Assembly (NCBI GenBank): GCA_020073525.1
Contig: JAIQFA010000058.1
Span: 1-34,376, forward strand
DNA from: Terriglobia bacterium
GTDB lineage: Bacteria > Acidobacteriota > Terriglobia > Terriglobales > Acidobacteriaceae
Direction: 5' to 3'
DNA length: 34,376 bases
The notes under the pieces were generated by a model, which worked only from the letters and a program-made list of their open reading frames with translations, made no database searches and was not told where the DNA came from. A program made the translations under genes and the position numbers. Positions 1 to 7,758 of the stretch are shown here, piece after piece. Every line of letters begins with the position of its first letter. Positions within the stretch are counted from its first letter, which is position 1.

Positions 1-270
1 GCGCGATTCCACAACTCGGAAGTGTATTTGCGCACTGCGGTCTCGGCCGACGCGGAAGGATGGGCGACCTTTGGCTACGTTAAGATGCCGGAATATCGAT
101 GGGGAATTTTTCTCGCCGAGCCAAGGCCCGACGGACGAATCGCATTCGGTGAGCATCGCGGCAAGCCGGTCTGGCGCGAGGTCCCCGGCGAGCATCGCGG
201 AGTCCTGCGCCGGCTGTTTGTTTCGCAGGGCGACACCGAGCCGGCGTCGGGACATGCCCGACTACCGTGA
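1..270 (+). CDS. 3' end of an unrecognised gene, possibly a glycosidase beta-sandwich domain
   Basis: Frame 1 is open from the window edge to a TGA at 268-270, so only the last 89 residues of a gene are present. The end of the frame (LFVSQGDTEPASGHA) and an early stretch (EVYLRTAVSADAEG) faintly resemble the C-terminal beta-sandwich seen in some GH43 xylosidases, where a GHADF-like element is common. The match is weak and I would not assign a function from it. It overlaps the proposed GH3 start by 17 nt, as expected for neighbouring genes in one carbohydrate operon. Base composition of the first 120 bases is less GC-rich than the following GH3 gene, so a further junction here cannot be excluded. 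Confidence 0.3.
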   Translation, partial: ARFHNSEVYLRTAVSADAEGWATFGYVKMPEYRWGIFLAEPRPDGRIAFGEHRGKPVWREVPGEHRGVLRRLFVSQGDTEPASGHARLP

Positions 271-1340
271 CCCGGGGCTCAGCCCGGACGAGCGCGTGCG
301 CGACCTCCTCGCCAGGATGACCCTGGCAGAGAAGGCGGCGCAGATGATGTGCGTGTGGCAGGAGAAGGCGAAGACGCTGTTGGACGAGACCGGCGACTTC
401 GACCTGGAGAAGGCGCGCGCCGCCTTCCGCGAGGGCCGCGGCATCGGCCAGGTCGGGCGCCCGAGCGACGCGGGCGGAGGCAAGGGCCCGCGCGCGCAGG
501 CGGAGCTGACCAACGCCATCCAGAAGTTCTTCCTCGAGCACACGCGCCTGGGCATTCCCGTGGTTTTCCACGAGGAGTGCCTGCACGGCCAGGCGGCGCC
601 GGGCGGGACGAGCTTCTCGCAGCCGATCGGCCTGGCGGCGACCTTCGACCCGGCCCTGGTGGAGCGGCTCTACACCATGACGGCGGAAGAGGCGCGCGCG
701 CGCGGCACGCACCAGGCGCTCACGCCGGTGGTGGACGTCGCGCGCGACCCGCGCTGGGGTCGGGTCGAGGAGACTTTCGGCGAAGACCCCTACCTGATCG
801 CCTGCATGGGCATCGCCGCGGTGCGCGGCTTCCAGGGCGATGCCAGCTTCCGGGACCGCAAGCACATCATGGCCACGCTCAAGCACTTCGTGGCCCACGG
901 CGCGCCCGAGGCGGGTCAGAACTGCGGTCCGGCCAACGTGTCCATGCGCGAGCTGCGCGAGGTCTTCCTCAAGACCTTCAAGGCGGTGATCCAGGAGGCG
1001 GGCGCGATCAGCGTCATGCCGTCCTACAACGAGGTGGACGGCGTGCCCTCGCACGCCAACCGCTGGCTGCTGCGGGACGTGCTCCGCAAGGAGTGGGGCT
1101 TCAAGGGCTACACCGTCTCCGACTACTACGCGATCTGGGAGCTCGGCTATCGCCCCGAGACCCACGGGCACTTCCTGGCCAACGATCGCAAGGAAGCATG
1201 CGTGCTGGCGGTGAAGGCGGGGGTGAACATCGAGCTGCCCGAGCCCGACTGCTACCTCAACCTCGTGGACCTGGTGCGGGAGGGCACGCTGGAGGAGTCG
1301 GAGCTGGACGAGCTCGTCGCCCCCATGCTCTACTGGAAGC
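254..1340 (+). CDS. Glycoside hydrolase family 3 (beta-glucosidase/xylosidase-like), 3' truncated by a junction
   Basis: The protein would hydrolyse terminal beta-linked sugars from oligosaccharides. Starting at ATG 254, the first residues (DERVRDLLARMTLAEKAAQM) are the usual GH3 opening. VVDVARDPRWGRVEETFGED, KHFVAHG and the nucleophile region YTVSDYY follow, with Asp290 as the expected nucleophile. About 362 residues of the N-terminal TIM barrel are present, while full GH3 enzymes have 700-800. After LVAPMLYWK the sequence leaves the family and hits a stop at 1364-1366, because the contig switches to another gene. Codon use is extremely G/C-rich at third positions, unlike the genes from 1341 onwards. 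No signal peptide is visible. Confidence 0.85.
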
Positions 1341-1350
1341 CACGCCGAAC
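1330..1350. other. Junction between two unrelated coding sequences (probable chimeric join)
   Basis: Left of about 1340 the plus strand encodes GH3. Right of it the minus strand encodes the catalytic domain of a 2-oxoacid dehydrogenase E2. Both proteins are interrupted at the same point: GH3 after YWK, and E2 after the conserved GTFTISNLGMFGV. No repeat, insertion sequence or attachment site is visible at the join. This is most simply an assembly chimera, although a real recombination cannot be ruled out from sequence alone. Confidence 0.75.
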
Positions 1351-2318
1351 ATGCCGAGATTGCTGATCGTGAATGTGCCGCCAGACAGGTCGGACGGACG
1401 CAGTTTGCCGCCGCGCGCCCGCCCCGCCAGATCGCGGCGCTGCACCGCGATCTCGCCCAGTGCGGCCTGGTTCGCGTTCGGAATCACCGGCGCCACCACT
1501 CCATCGTCCACCGCCATAGCTAGGCCGATGTTGATCTCGGTATTGGCGCGAACGCCTGCGCCGCTCCAGCTTGCGTTCATACGGGAGTGCTTCTGGAGAA
1601 CACGAGCTACCAACGCTGCCAGCAGATCGCTGTGAGTGAGTTTGACGCCCCGCGATTTCTCGATCTCCGGCCCGAGCTTCTGGCGTGCCTCGTTCAGGGC
1701 GCCGGCGTCTACATCGCGGACGACAAAGAAATGGGGTACAGTCGTCCAGCTCTGGGTGGTGCGTTCCGCCATCAATCGGGAGATGGGACTGCCGGTGTCT
1801 GCCGCTGCGGGTGGTGCGCTGGCCTTCGATTCTGCAGCCGCAAGAATGTCGGACGCCAGGATCTCTCCGCCAGCGCCCGATCCGCGGACATGCGCGAGAT
1901 CGACGCCGCGTTCGCTGGCGAGACGTCGTGCTTTGGGGGAGATTTTAACGGGCTGAGCGGCGGATGCTATGGGAGAGGCCGCTTGATTCGCTGCGGCCGA
2001 GGTTGACGCGGCAGCAGGCGCAGCGATGGTGCTCTTCCGGCCCGATGTGGCGGCAATTTCATCTGCCGGAGGAACTTCTCCTGCGCGCACGATCCAGGCG
2101 ATGGTTTGGCCTACCGGCACTTCGGTCCCGGCTTGCACTTTGACTCCTGCGAGCACGCCGTCGCCGGGAGATTCGATCTCCATCACCGCTTTGTCGGTTT
2201 CAACTTCCAGCAAAGGCTCGCCTTTGGCGACCGATTCACCTTCTTTTTTCAGCCACGAAATGAGCTTGCCAGTTTCCTGGGCCATTTCGAGCGCGGGCAT
2301 AACAACACTGATCGCCAT
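1341..2318 (-). CDS. Dihydrolipoamide acyltransferase (E2) of a 2-oxoacid dehydrogenase complex, C-terminus missing
   Basis: E2 carries acyl groups on a lipoyl arm and passes them to CoA. The start ATG at 2318 gives MAISVVMPALEM, the standard lipoyl-domain opening; ATG fits much better than the open frame upstream. The lipoyl lysine is Lys43 in ETDKAVMEIES. An Ala/Pro-rich linker follows at about 95-125, then an E1/E3-binding domain at about 128-165 (ISPKARRLASERGVDL), then the acyltransferase domain. The last 326th residue falls at the contig junction. The C-terminal HxxxDG active-site motif is therefore absent from the window. It lies downstream of E1 alpha, E1 beta and the M24 gene on the same strand, separated from the latter by a palindrome-rich spacer. 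Whether the complex acts on pyruvate, acetoin or branched-chain 2-oxoacids cannot be decided. Confidence 0.9.
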
Positions 2319-2351
2319 AGTCAGATGACCATTAGTCTGGGAATATCTGTA

Positions 2352-2373
2352 GAGACGAGGCTTGCCTCGTCTC
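2352..2373. repeat. Perfect palindrome, GAGACG-type
   Basis: Arms of 9 bp (GAGACGAGG / CCTCGTCTC) surround the loop CTTG. It lies in the 230-bp spacer between the M24 and E2 genes. A relative with a different stem centre sits at 2511-2532. No T-run follows on the minus strand, so it is not a textbook terminator. Confidence 0.8.
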
Positions 2374-2449
2374 AGATTATTGATGAACTCATGTTGCGCG
2401 GAGCAGTCGCCCTCAGCGGCTGACGCCCGCATCTTCTGAGACTCTGAGC

Positions 2450-2469
2450 GGCACGGCTGAAGCCGTGCC
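2450..2469. repeat. Perfect palindrome with C-TGAA-G core
   Basis: GGCACGGC-TGAA-GCCGTGCC forms an 8-bp perfect stem around TGAA. The same core with other stems recurs at 17602-17615, 17638-17655 and 31573-31690. It looks like a member of a REP-like intergenic hairpin family. Confidence 0.8.
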
Positions 2470-2510
2470 CTTCCCAAAACCTGCTCGAACTCAGAGTTTC
2501 TGAGCTGCAT

Positions 2511-2532
2511 GAGACGCGGCCAGCCGCGTCTC
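2511..2532. repeat. Perfect palindrome, GAGACG-type, second copy
   Basis: Arms GAGACGCGGC and GCCGCGTCTC enclose CA. The outer bases GAGACG/CGTCTC match the palindrome at 2352-2373, while the inner base pairs differ but remain paired. It lies 16 bp from the end of the M24 gene and could act as its 3' hairpin. Confidence 0.8.
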
Positions 2533-2548
2533 TACGAATGCATTCTTT

Positions 2549-3895
2549 CTAGTCGCCGACGCCCACACGTTCATGACGCGCGCTCGCCTCGATCATCTCG
2601 CGTACGCGCTTGCTCGGCTTCGATTCCGTCTCGCGGATTGCGGGAAGCGGGCCATCCACTGTGAAATAGTGTCTGCCGGCTACCAGAAGCTCTTCGGCCG
2701 GGAAGCGCGTGATGACTTCGTGACCGGTTTCGGTGACCACGATTTCCTCTTCGATTCGCGCAGCGCTCCAACCATCGGTCGAGGGCCAGAAAGTTTCCAG
2801 CGCAAATACCATGCCAGGCTTGATTTCGCACGAGTGTTCGAGCGACACGAGACGGCTGATTACCGGCTTCTCCCAGATCGCGAGGCCGATGCCGTGACCA
2901 TACTGCAGCGCGAACGCCGCTTCCTCGTTCGGAAAACCAAACTCCTGTGCCTTGGGCCACACTGACGCGATCTCTGCCGTAGTACGTCCCGGACGCACGA
3001 GTTCAATTGCCGCGTCAAGATATTCCCTGCACCGCTTGTACGCATCGTTCATCGCATGCGAAGCGTATCCGATGGTAAAGCAGCGGTAGTAGCAAGTGCG
3101 GTATCCCATGTACGAATGGAGAATGTCGTAGTACACCGGATCTCCCGGACGCAACACGCGATCTGAGAAGACGTGCGGATGCGGATTGCACCGCTCGCCT
3201 GAAATCGCGTTGACGGCTTCCACGTACTCAGAGCCCATGTCGTAAAGCACCTTGCTGACGAGGCCCACCGCCTGGTTTTCACTCATACCAGGCTTCATAG
3301 CGCGATAGAGTTCGTCGTAAGCGGCGTCGACCATCATCGCGGAGTGGTTGAGGAGCGAGATCTCGTCGCGCGTCTTGATGAGGCGCGCTTCCGACATGAG
3401 CGCCTGCCCGTCGACGACTTTAATTCCTTCTTTCTGCAACGCGAACAACACCGGCAATTCGATGATGTCGATGCCGACCGGTTCTTTATGAAGGCCACGC
3501 ATTTCCAGCTCGATGCGAATTTTCTTGGCCACATCTTCGGCACGTCCCATCTCCGGCGTCATAGCGCCACGTAAAACGGAAATGCCGGCACGCGACCGCT
3601 CTCCGAGCCAGGGACAGTGCAATTGGTGATGCTTCGCCGCCGATCCGAAATCCCACAGGATCGGTTCGTCGTTTTGCGGAAGGAGCGTGAAGCGATTCGC
3701 CTTGTCCTGCGCCCACGTACCGATGTGGGTTGCCGTCAGGTAGCGAACGTTGTTCATGTCGAAGCACAACAGTGCGCCCATCTCCGACTTCTTTAGAAAA
3801 TCCTTGGCGCGCGCCAGGCGTTCGCGGCGCAGACGATCGAAATCCACCCGATTTTCCCAATCTACCGCCATCGATCCATAAGTAGGAAGAGCCAT
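2549..3895 (-). CDS. M24-fold (pita-bread) enzyme, creatinase/prolidase/DddP-like, with one altered metal ligand
   Basis: The M24 family holds Xaa-Pro peptidases, creatinases and the DMSP lyase DddP. The 448-residue protein has an N-terminal creatinase-like domain (to about 170) and a C-terminal pita-bread domain. Of the five usual metal ligands, Asp257 (YYDIL), His334 (YGHGIGL), Glu367 (ALETFW) and Glu382 (RIEEEI) are present. The second Asp, normally in GYxSDxTRTF, aligns without gaps to Cys268 in GYRTCYYRCF. Start ATG 3895 is chosen because AAAGGAG at 3902-3908 is 6 nt upstream; the ATG at 3901 abuts that site. The layout recalls DddP more than prolidases, from memory of the family only. 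It follows E1 beta after a long inverted repeat. Substrate unknown. Confidence 0.8.
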   Translation of the reverse strand: MALPTYGSMAVDWENRVDFDRLRRERLARAKDFLKKSEMGALLCFDMNNVRYLTATHIGTWAQDKANRFTLLPQNDEPILWDFGSAAKHHQLHCPWLGERSRAGISVLRGAMTPEMGRAEDVAKKIRIELEMRGLHKEPVGIDIIELPVLFALQKEGIKVVDGQALMSEARLIKTRDEISLLNHSAMMVDAAYDELYRAMKPGMSENQAVGLVSKVLYDMGSEYVEAVNAISGERCNPHPHVFSDRVLRPGDPVYYDILHSYMGYRTCYYRCFTIGYASHAMNDAYKRCREYLDAAIELVRPGRTTAEIASVWPKAQEFGFPNEEAAFALQYGHGIGLAIWEKPVISRLVSLEHSCEIKPGMVFALETFWPSTDGWSAARIEEEIVVTETGHEVITRFPAEELLVAGRHYFTVDGPLPAIRETESKPSKRVREMIEASARHERVGVGD

Positions 3896-3927
3896 AAACA
3901 TCTCCTTTTATGCAACGTGCTTTAAAG

Positions 3928-4030
3928 AGCAAGTCAGAAGTAAGAAGTCAGATTGCAAAAGTGAAAGCCTGGGCGCGTGGGTTTCTAAGGCTCTTACTTC
4001 TGCAATCTGACTTCTAACTTTTGACTTGCT
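3928..4030. repeat. Imperfect 30-bp inverted repeat between E1 beta and the M24 gene
   Basis: The arms at 3928-3957 and 4001-4030 match in 28 of 30 positions and enclose 43 bases. On the minus-strand transcript this forms a long hairpin starting 2 nt after the E1 beta stop codon and ending 32 nt before the M24 start. No T-run follows. It may protect or process the mRNA, or lower expression of downstream genes. Confidence 0.75.
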
Positions 4031-4032
4031 AA

Positions 4033-5025
4033 TTACCGGCCGCAGAGTTCGCGAGCGGCCTCGAATACTGTCTGTTCGGTGGGCACGGTTACATCTTCCA
4101 AAGGCGGCGAAAACGGAATTGGAACATGCATCGCGCCCATGCGTTTGACCGGAGCATCCAAGTCGTAGAATGCGCCTGTGGCGATCACCGACGCAAGTTC
4201 GGCGGTCACACCATAGCGTTCGTAACCTTCGTCGAGCACGATTGCCCGCGACGTTTTCTTGGCCGATTCAATCAGAGTTTTTTCGTCGAGCGGCCACATG
4301 GTGCGTGGATCGACCACTTCGGCGCTGATGCCGATTTCCTCGAGCATCGTTGCCGCGCCGAGCGCCACTTGCACCATGCTGCTGGTCGCGACCAGAGTGA
4401 TGTCCTCGCCCACACGCTTTATATCCGCGACACCTAGCGGGACGGTGTAGTCACCTTCAGGCACCGAGCCTTTGAGCTTGTACATCATCTTGTCTTCGAA
4501 AAATACAACTGGGTTTTCATCGCGAATCGCCGCCTTGAGCAGCCCTTTGGCGTCGTAGGGCGTCGAAGGCAGAACTACCTTCAGACCCGGAACGTGGCAG
4601 TACCACGCGTGCAGCGACTGCGAGTGCTGCGCAGCGGAGCGGCGGGTCGCTCCCATCGTCGTACGCATCACCATCGGCACTTTCCACTTCCCACCCGACA
4701 TGTAGTGGACCTTGGCGGCCTGGTTGACCATCTGGTCCATGGTCAAAGTGATGAAGTCGCCGAACATGATGTCGACCACCGGACGCAACCCGGTCATGGC
4801 CGCGCCCACGGCAAGCCCGGTGAAGCCGGCTTCGGAAATCGGGGTGTCGAGGACGCGGTCTTTGCCGAATTCCTCCAGCAGGCCGGAAAGAACTTTGAAC
4901 GGGGTACCGGCCTCGGCGACATCTTCACCCATGATGCAGACGGTCGAATCGCGGCGCATCTCCTCCGCCAGGGCCTCGCGAATCGCCTGCGCGAATGTCA
5001 TCTCACGAACGGCGGTTTCAGGCAT
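4033..5025 (-). CDS. 2-oxoacid dehydrogenase E1 component, beta subunit
   Basis: With E1 alpha it forms the thiamine diphosphate heterotetramer that decarboxylates a 2-oxoacid and acylates the E2 lipoyl arm in the cytoplasm. Conserved stretches include the MTFAQAIREALAEEM opening, GEDVAEAGTPFKV, DTPISEAGFTGLAVGAAM, MVNQAAKVHYMSGG and the C-terminal domain with VVDPRTMWPLDEKT. The 330-residue length is normal. ATG 5025 is chosen over ATG 5031 because GAGG (5032-5035) is 6 nt upstream of it. It overlaps the E1 alpha stop by 8 nt, so translation is probably coupled. The type (pyruvate, acetoin or branched-chain) is unresolved. Confidence 0.93.
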   Translation of the reverse strand: MPETAVREMTFAQAIREALAEEMRRDSTVCIMGEDVAEAGTPFKVLSGLLEEFGKDRVLDTPISEAGFTGLAVGAAMTGLRPVVDIMFGDFITLTMDQMVNQAAKVHYMSGGKWKVPMVMRTTMGATRRSAAQHSQSLHAWYCHVPGLKVVLPSTPYDAKGLLKAAIRDENPVVFFEDKMMYKLKGSVPEGDYTVPLGVADIKRVGEDITLVATSSMVQVALGAATMLEEIGISAEVVDPRTMWPLDEKTLIESAKKTSRAIVLDEGYERYGVTAELASVIATGAFYDLDAPVKRMGAMHVPIPFSPPLEDVTVPTEQTVFEAARELCGR

Positions 5026-6010
5026 ACACATCCTCTGTCACTTCATCAACGGTCGGGTATGGCGCTGCTACCGCGAAGTCGACTGCTTTCTTCATCTCCG
5101 CTTCGAGTTCAGACTGCACTTGAGCGAGAGCCGCCGCATCGGCGAGTTTCTGCTCGATCAGCCACTTCCCGAAATTCGCGATTGGATCCCGCTCCGTCTT
5201 CCATAGCGTTTCTTCCTGCTTGGGGCGGTAATATTCGCGATTGATGTCGCCGACATGATGTCCGTGGTAGCGATAGGTATTGCAGAGGAGGAAGGCGGGG
5301 CCGTCGCCGCGCCGGGCGCGATCCACCAACCGCTGCGCAGTACCGTAAACAGCACGCACATCCTGACCGTCCACGCTGGCGGCCTCCAGGCCGAAGGCAG
5401 TCGCTCGCGCCAGTATGTCTCCGGCCGTGGTTTCCGAGTAGTGCGTGTATTCGGTATAGAGATTGTTCTCGCAGACGTAGATCACTGGGAGCTTGAATAG
5501 TTGGGCGAGGTTCATCACTTCGTAAAGCACGCCCTGGCCGAGTGCGCCCTCTCCGAAAAAACATACTGCGACGCGGCCGTTCTTGAGACGCTGGGACGAA
5601 AACGCGGCTCCGGTCGCAATGCCGGCGCTGCCGCAGACAATCGCATTCGCTCCCAGATTGCCGGTCGCCGGGTCCGCAATGTGCATGGATCCACCCTTGC
5701 CTTTGCAGTACCCGGCCTCCTTGCCCAGCAGTTCGGCGAACATTCGATCGGGGAGGGCGCCTTTCGCCAAACAATGTCCATGACCGCGATGGGTGCTGGT
5801 GACGTAGTCGGTGCGCTGAAGGGCTTCACAGATGCCCACCGCGACCGCTTCTTCACCAATGTAAAGATGCGCCAGGCCGGGCATCAGCGCCCGCATGTAG
5901 AGTTCGTTAACCTGCGCTTCAAATTGGCGGATGGCAACCATCTGCCGGTACATTCGCAGCCACAAATCGACCTTTTCAGAAGCTTCTCTCGGCTGGGTGG
6001 CAGTTGTCAT
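5018..6010 (-). CDS. 2-oxoacid dehydrogenase E1 component, alpha subunit
   Basis: This is the thiamine diphosphate-binding subunit of a pyruvate/acetoin/branched-chain 2-oxoacid dehydrogenase (330 residues). The cofactor motif reads GEG at 153-155, then 26 residues, then NN at 182-183. The usual GDG is thus GEG. The phosphorylation-loop region YRYHGHHVGD and the HRGHGH segment at 74-79 are present. Its ATG overlaps the stop of the upstream dehydrogenase as ATGA (6007-6010), showing translational coupling. The short alpha subunit without an extended N-terminus resembles AcoA/PdhA of Gram-positive type. Neighbouring E1 beta and E2 confirm the complex; E3 is not in the window. Confidence 0.93.
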   Translation of the reverse strand: MTTATQPREASEKVDLWLRMYRQMVAIRQFEAQVNELYMRALMPGLAHLYIGEEAVAVGICEALQRTDYVTSTHRGHGHCLAKGALPDRMFAELLGKEAGYCKGKGGSMHIADPATGNLGANAIVCGSAGIATGAAFSSQRLKNGRVAVCFFGEGALGQGVLYEVMNLAQLFKLPVIYVCENNLYTEYTHYSETTAGDILARATAFGLEAASVDGQDVRAVYGTAQRLVDRARRGDGPAFLLCNTYRYHGHHVGDINREYYRPKQEETLWKTERDPIANFGKWLIEQKLADAAALAQVQSELEAEMKKAVDFAVAAPYPTVDEVTEDVYA

Positions 6011-6888
6011 TTTGGAACCCCCGACATGCGCGCCAGAACGTCAAACATCACCGCGAAATCCAGCTTCTCCCAGCCCATCCCGCGCGCCGCGGTCAGGAAC
6101 TCATTGCTGATCGCGGTAGTGGGGACAGGAACATTCAGCTTGCGGCCCAGATCCATGGCGAGCAGCATGTCCTTCTGCATCATGTTGCAGTCGAACCACG
6201 CTTCTTCCGGTTGCTGCAGAACAAACGGACCGCGGTACACAATCATCGGCGACGCAATCGCGCTGTGAATCATTACGTCCACGGCCACCTCGCGCGGAAT
6301 CCCGCTCTTCTCCGCCAGCAGCACGCCTTCGCAGAATGCCAACATCTGTACTGCTAATTGCAGGTTCACAGCAATCTTCATCGACAACGCGACGCCGTTG
6401 TCGCCTACGTGTGTTACTTTCGGACCGATATCCAGGAGCAATGCCTTCAGATGCTCAAAAGTCTCCTTGCGCCCGCCCACCATAACGACGAGTTTGCCTT
6501 GCTGCAGAGTGATGACACTGCCCGACACCGGAGCGTCGATCATGTCGGCGCCCTTCTCCCGAACCTTCGCGGCCAGGGCCCGGCTCACATCGGGGCTCAC
6601 CGTGCTCATGTCGATGTGAAATTTGCCGGCGCCAATGCCGGCGAGCAATCCATCCGGCCCATCTGTGACCGCCGCGAGGGCTGCGGCGTTGGTCACCATG
6701 GTGAAGGTCACATCGGATGCTGCCGCCACGGCCTTGGGGGATTCGGCAAACTTCATGCCCTTGTCGATCAGCCACTGCGCCTTCGAGCGCGTCCGGTTGT
6801 AGCCGGTCACCGTGTGTCCCTTTTCCAGGAGACGGGCGACCATGTTGCCACCCATCACGCCGAGACCGATAAATCCTAGTTTTGCCAT
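6007..6888 (-). CDS. NAD(P)-dependent beta-hydroxyacid dehydrogenase (3-hydroxyisobutyrate/tartronate semialdehyde reductase family)
   Basis: Family members interconvert beta-hydroxyacids and semialdehydes. The 293-residue protein starts with the Rossmann motif GFIGLGVMGGNM (5-16), has the substrate motif DAPVSGS (118-124) and the catalytic lysine Lys171 in SMKIAVNLQL. An AAGGAA ribosome site lies just ahead of ATG 6888. It is 12 nt after the regulator gene and overlaps E1 alpha by 4 nt, so it belongs to the same operon. In valine breakdown such an enzyme makes methylmalonate semialdehyde, which would fit a branched-chain E1/E2 complex. The aldehyde dehydrogenase upstream, however, is of the succinate-semialdehyde type, so the pathway remains an inference. 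Confidence 0.88.
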   Translation of the reverse strand: MAKLGFIGLGVMGGNMVARLLEKGHTVTGYNRTRSKAQWLIDKGMKFAESPKAVAAASDVTFTMVTNAAALAAVTDGPDGLLAGIGAGKFHIDMSTVSPDVSRALAAKVREKGADMIDAPVSGSVITLQQGKLVVMVGGRKETFEHLKALLLDIGPKVTHVGDNGVALSMKIAVNLQLAVQMLAFCEGVLLAEKSGIPREVAVDVMIHSAIASPMIVYRGPFVLQQPEEAWFDCNMMQKDMLLAMDLGRKLNVPVPTTAISNEFLTAARGMGWEKLDFAVMFDVLARMSGVPK

Positions 6889-6900
6889 ATTTCCTTCCGC

Positions 6901-7677
6901 TTATGAATTCGGATTGGTGTGCGAGTGATTGATGTGCGAGCCTTCTCTCGCCGAAGACGACGAATCCACAAGCACCTGCTTCAGATGAGCGCGCATTGCT
7001 TCTCGCGCCGCCTCCGGATCGCGCTGCTCGATCGCCGCCAAAATTCGTTTGTGATGGAACTGTCCCCGCTCGGGCCCTCCATCCACTTCGAAAATGCGGC
7101 TGCGCTGATCGCGCAAAAGACCGACAATCGAATCCAGGAGCGACAAAATCAGCGGATTCCCTGCTGCCTCGGCCAGCGCCAAATGAAAATCCAGGTCTGC
7201 TTCCACGTAGCCGTCAGGGTCGTGGAGGTTGTGATCCATCACCGCGACGGCTTCCCGCATGGTGCTCAGCAGTTGCTCCTCGATTCGAGCAGCAGCCAAG
7301 CCGGCAATCTCGGGCTCCAGCACCAGCCGCAACTCGGCGAGGTTCGCCGAACCTTCCTGCTGGTTGATACGGATCATCAGGTCCAGCGACTGCCGAATCG
7401 CCTGGGAAGTCCCATTGGTCACGAAGGTGCCCCGGCCCGAATAGGCTTCCACCAAGCCCTTTTCACGCAAAGTCTTCACGGCTTCGCGGACCGCGGTACG
7501 GCTTACCCCAAATCGCTGGGCAAGATCGCGCTCTGCCGGCAATTGATCCCCCGGCTTGAGCTGCCCTTTCAGAATGGAGGCTTCCACCTGCTGCACAATT
7601 TGCTCGTACAGGCGGGACGTCTTGACTGCCCGGTATACCGGCTTCGTGGCTAAGGAGTTGATTGCTTCGCTTGTCAT
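6901..7677 (-). CDS. FadR-subfamily GntR transcriptional regulator
   Basis: A winged-helix DNA-binding domain is followed by an FCD ligand domain. The helix-turn-helix is clear in AERDLAQRFGVSRTAVREAV, with the wing GRGTFV. The FCD domain (about residues 105-240) has the Asp/His metal set DLDFHLALAEAAGNP, HHKRILAAI and MRAHL, typical of the metal-binding type that senses small organic acids. ATG 7677 is chosen because GAGGGG (7683-7688) lies 5 nt upstream. Starts at 7695 or 7698 would have almost no spacing to a GGAG. It precedes the dehydrogenase operon by 12 nt. A TGGT-N3-ACCA palindrome sits 45 bp upstream, indicating autoregulation. Confidence 0.92.
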   Translation of the reverse strand: MTSEAINSLATKPVYRAVKTSRLYEQIVQQVEASILKGQLKPGDQLPAERDLAQRFGVSRTAVREAVKTLREKGLVEAYSGRGTFVTNGTSQAIRQSLDLMIRINQQEGSANLAELRLVLEPEIAGLAAARIEEQLLSTMREAVAVMDHNLHDPDGYVEADLDFHLALAEAAGNPLILSLLDSIVGLLRDQRSRIFEVDGGPERGQFHHKRILAAIEQRDPEAAREAMRAHLKQVLVDSSSSAREGSHINHSHTNPNS

Positions 7678-7714
7678 CTGTACCCCTCGAATCATCACTC
7701 CAAAAGTGGCGCAA

Positions 7715-7739
7715 GGTATGATGGTAGGACCACTATACC
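7715..7739. promoter_or_regulatory. Probable FadR-family operator ahead of the regulator gene
   Basis: The core TGGTAGGACCA (7722-7732) has the TGGT-N3-ACCA form known for FadR-type operators such as those of PdhR and LldR. GGTAT at 7715-7719 and ATACC at 7735-7739 are symmetric about the same centre (7727). A -10-like TATAGT on the minus strand (7737-7732) overlaps it, so binding would block the regulator promoter. A half-site ACCACA lies at 7744-7749. Confidence 0.65.
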
Positions 7740-7758
7740 ATAAACCACACTTTGGGCG

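Noticed and set aside
80..1171. Minus-strand open frame of 363 codons
   Set aside because: It is the mirror of the GC-rich GH3 gene, has no recognisable domain and a composition dominated by Arg, Ala and His.
349..1635. Plus-strand open frame of 428 codons crossing the left junction
   Set aside because: It is a shifted frame of GH3 fused to antisense E2 and carries low-complexity Arg/Gly/Ala sequence.
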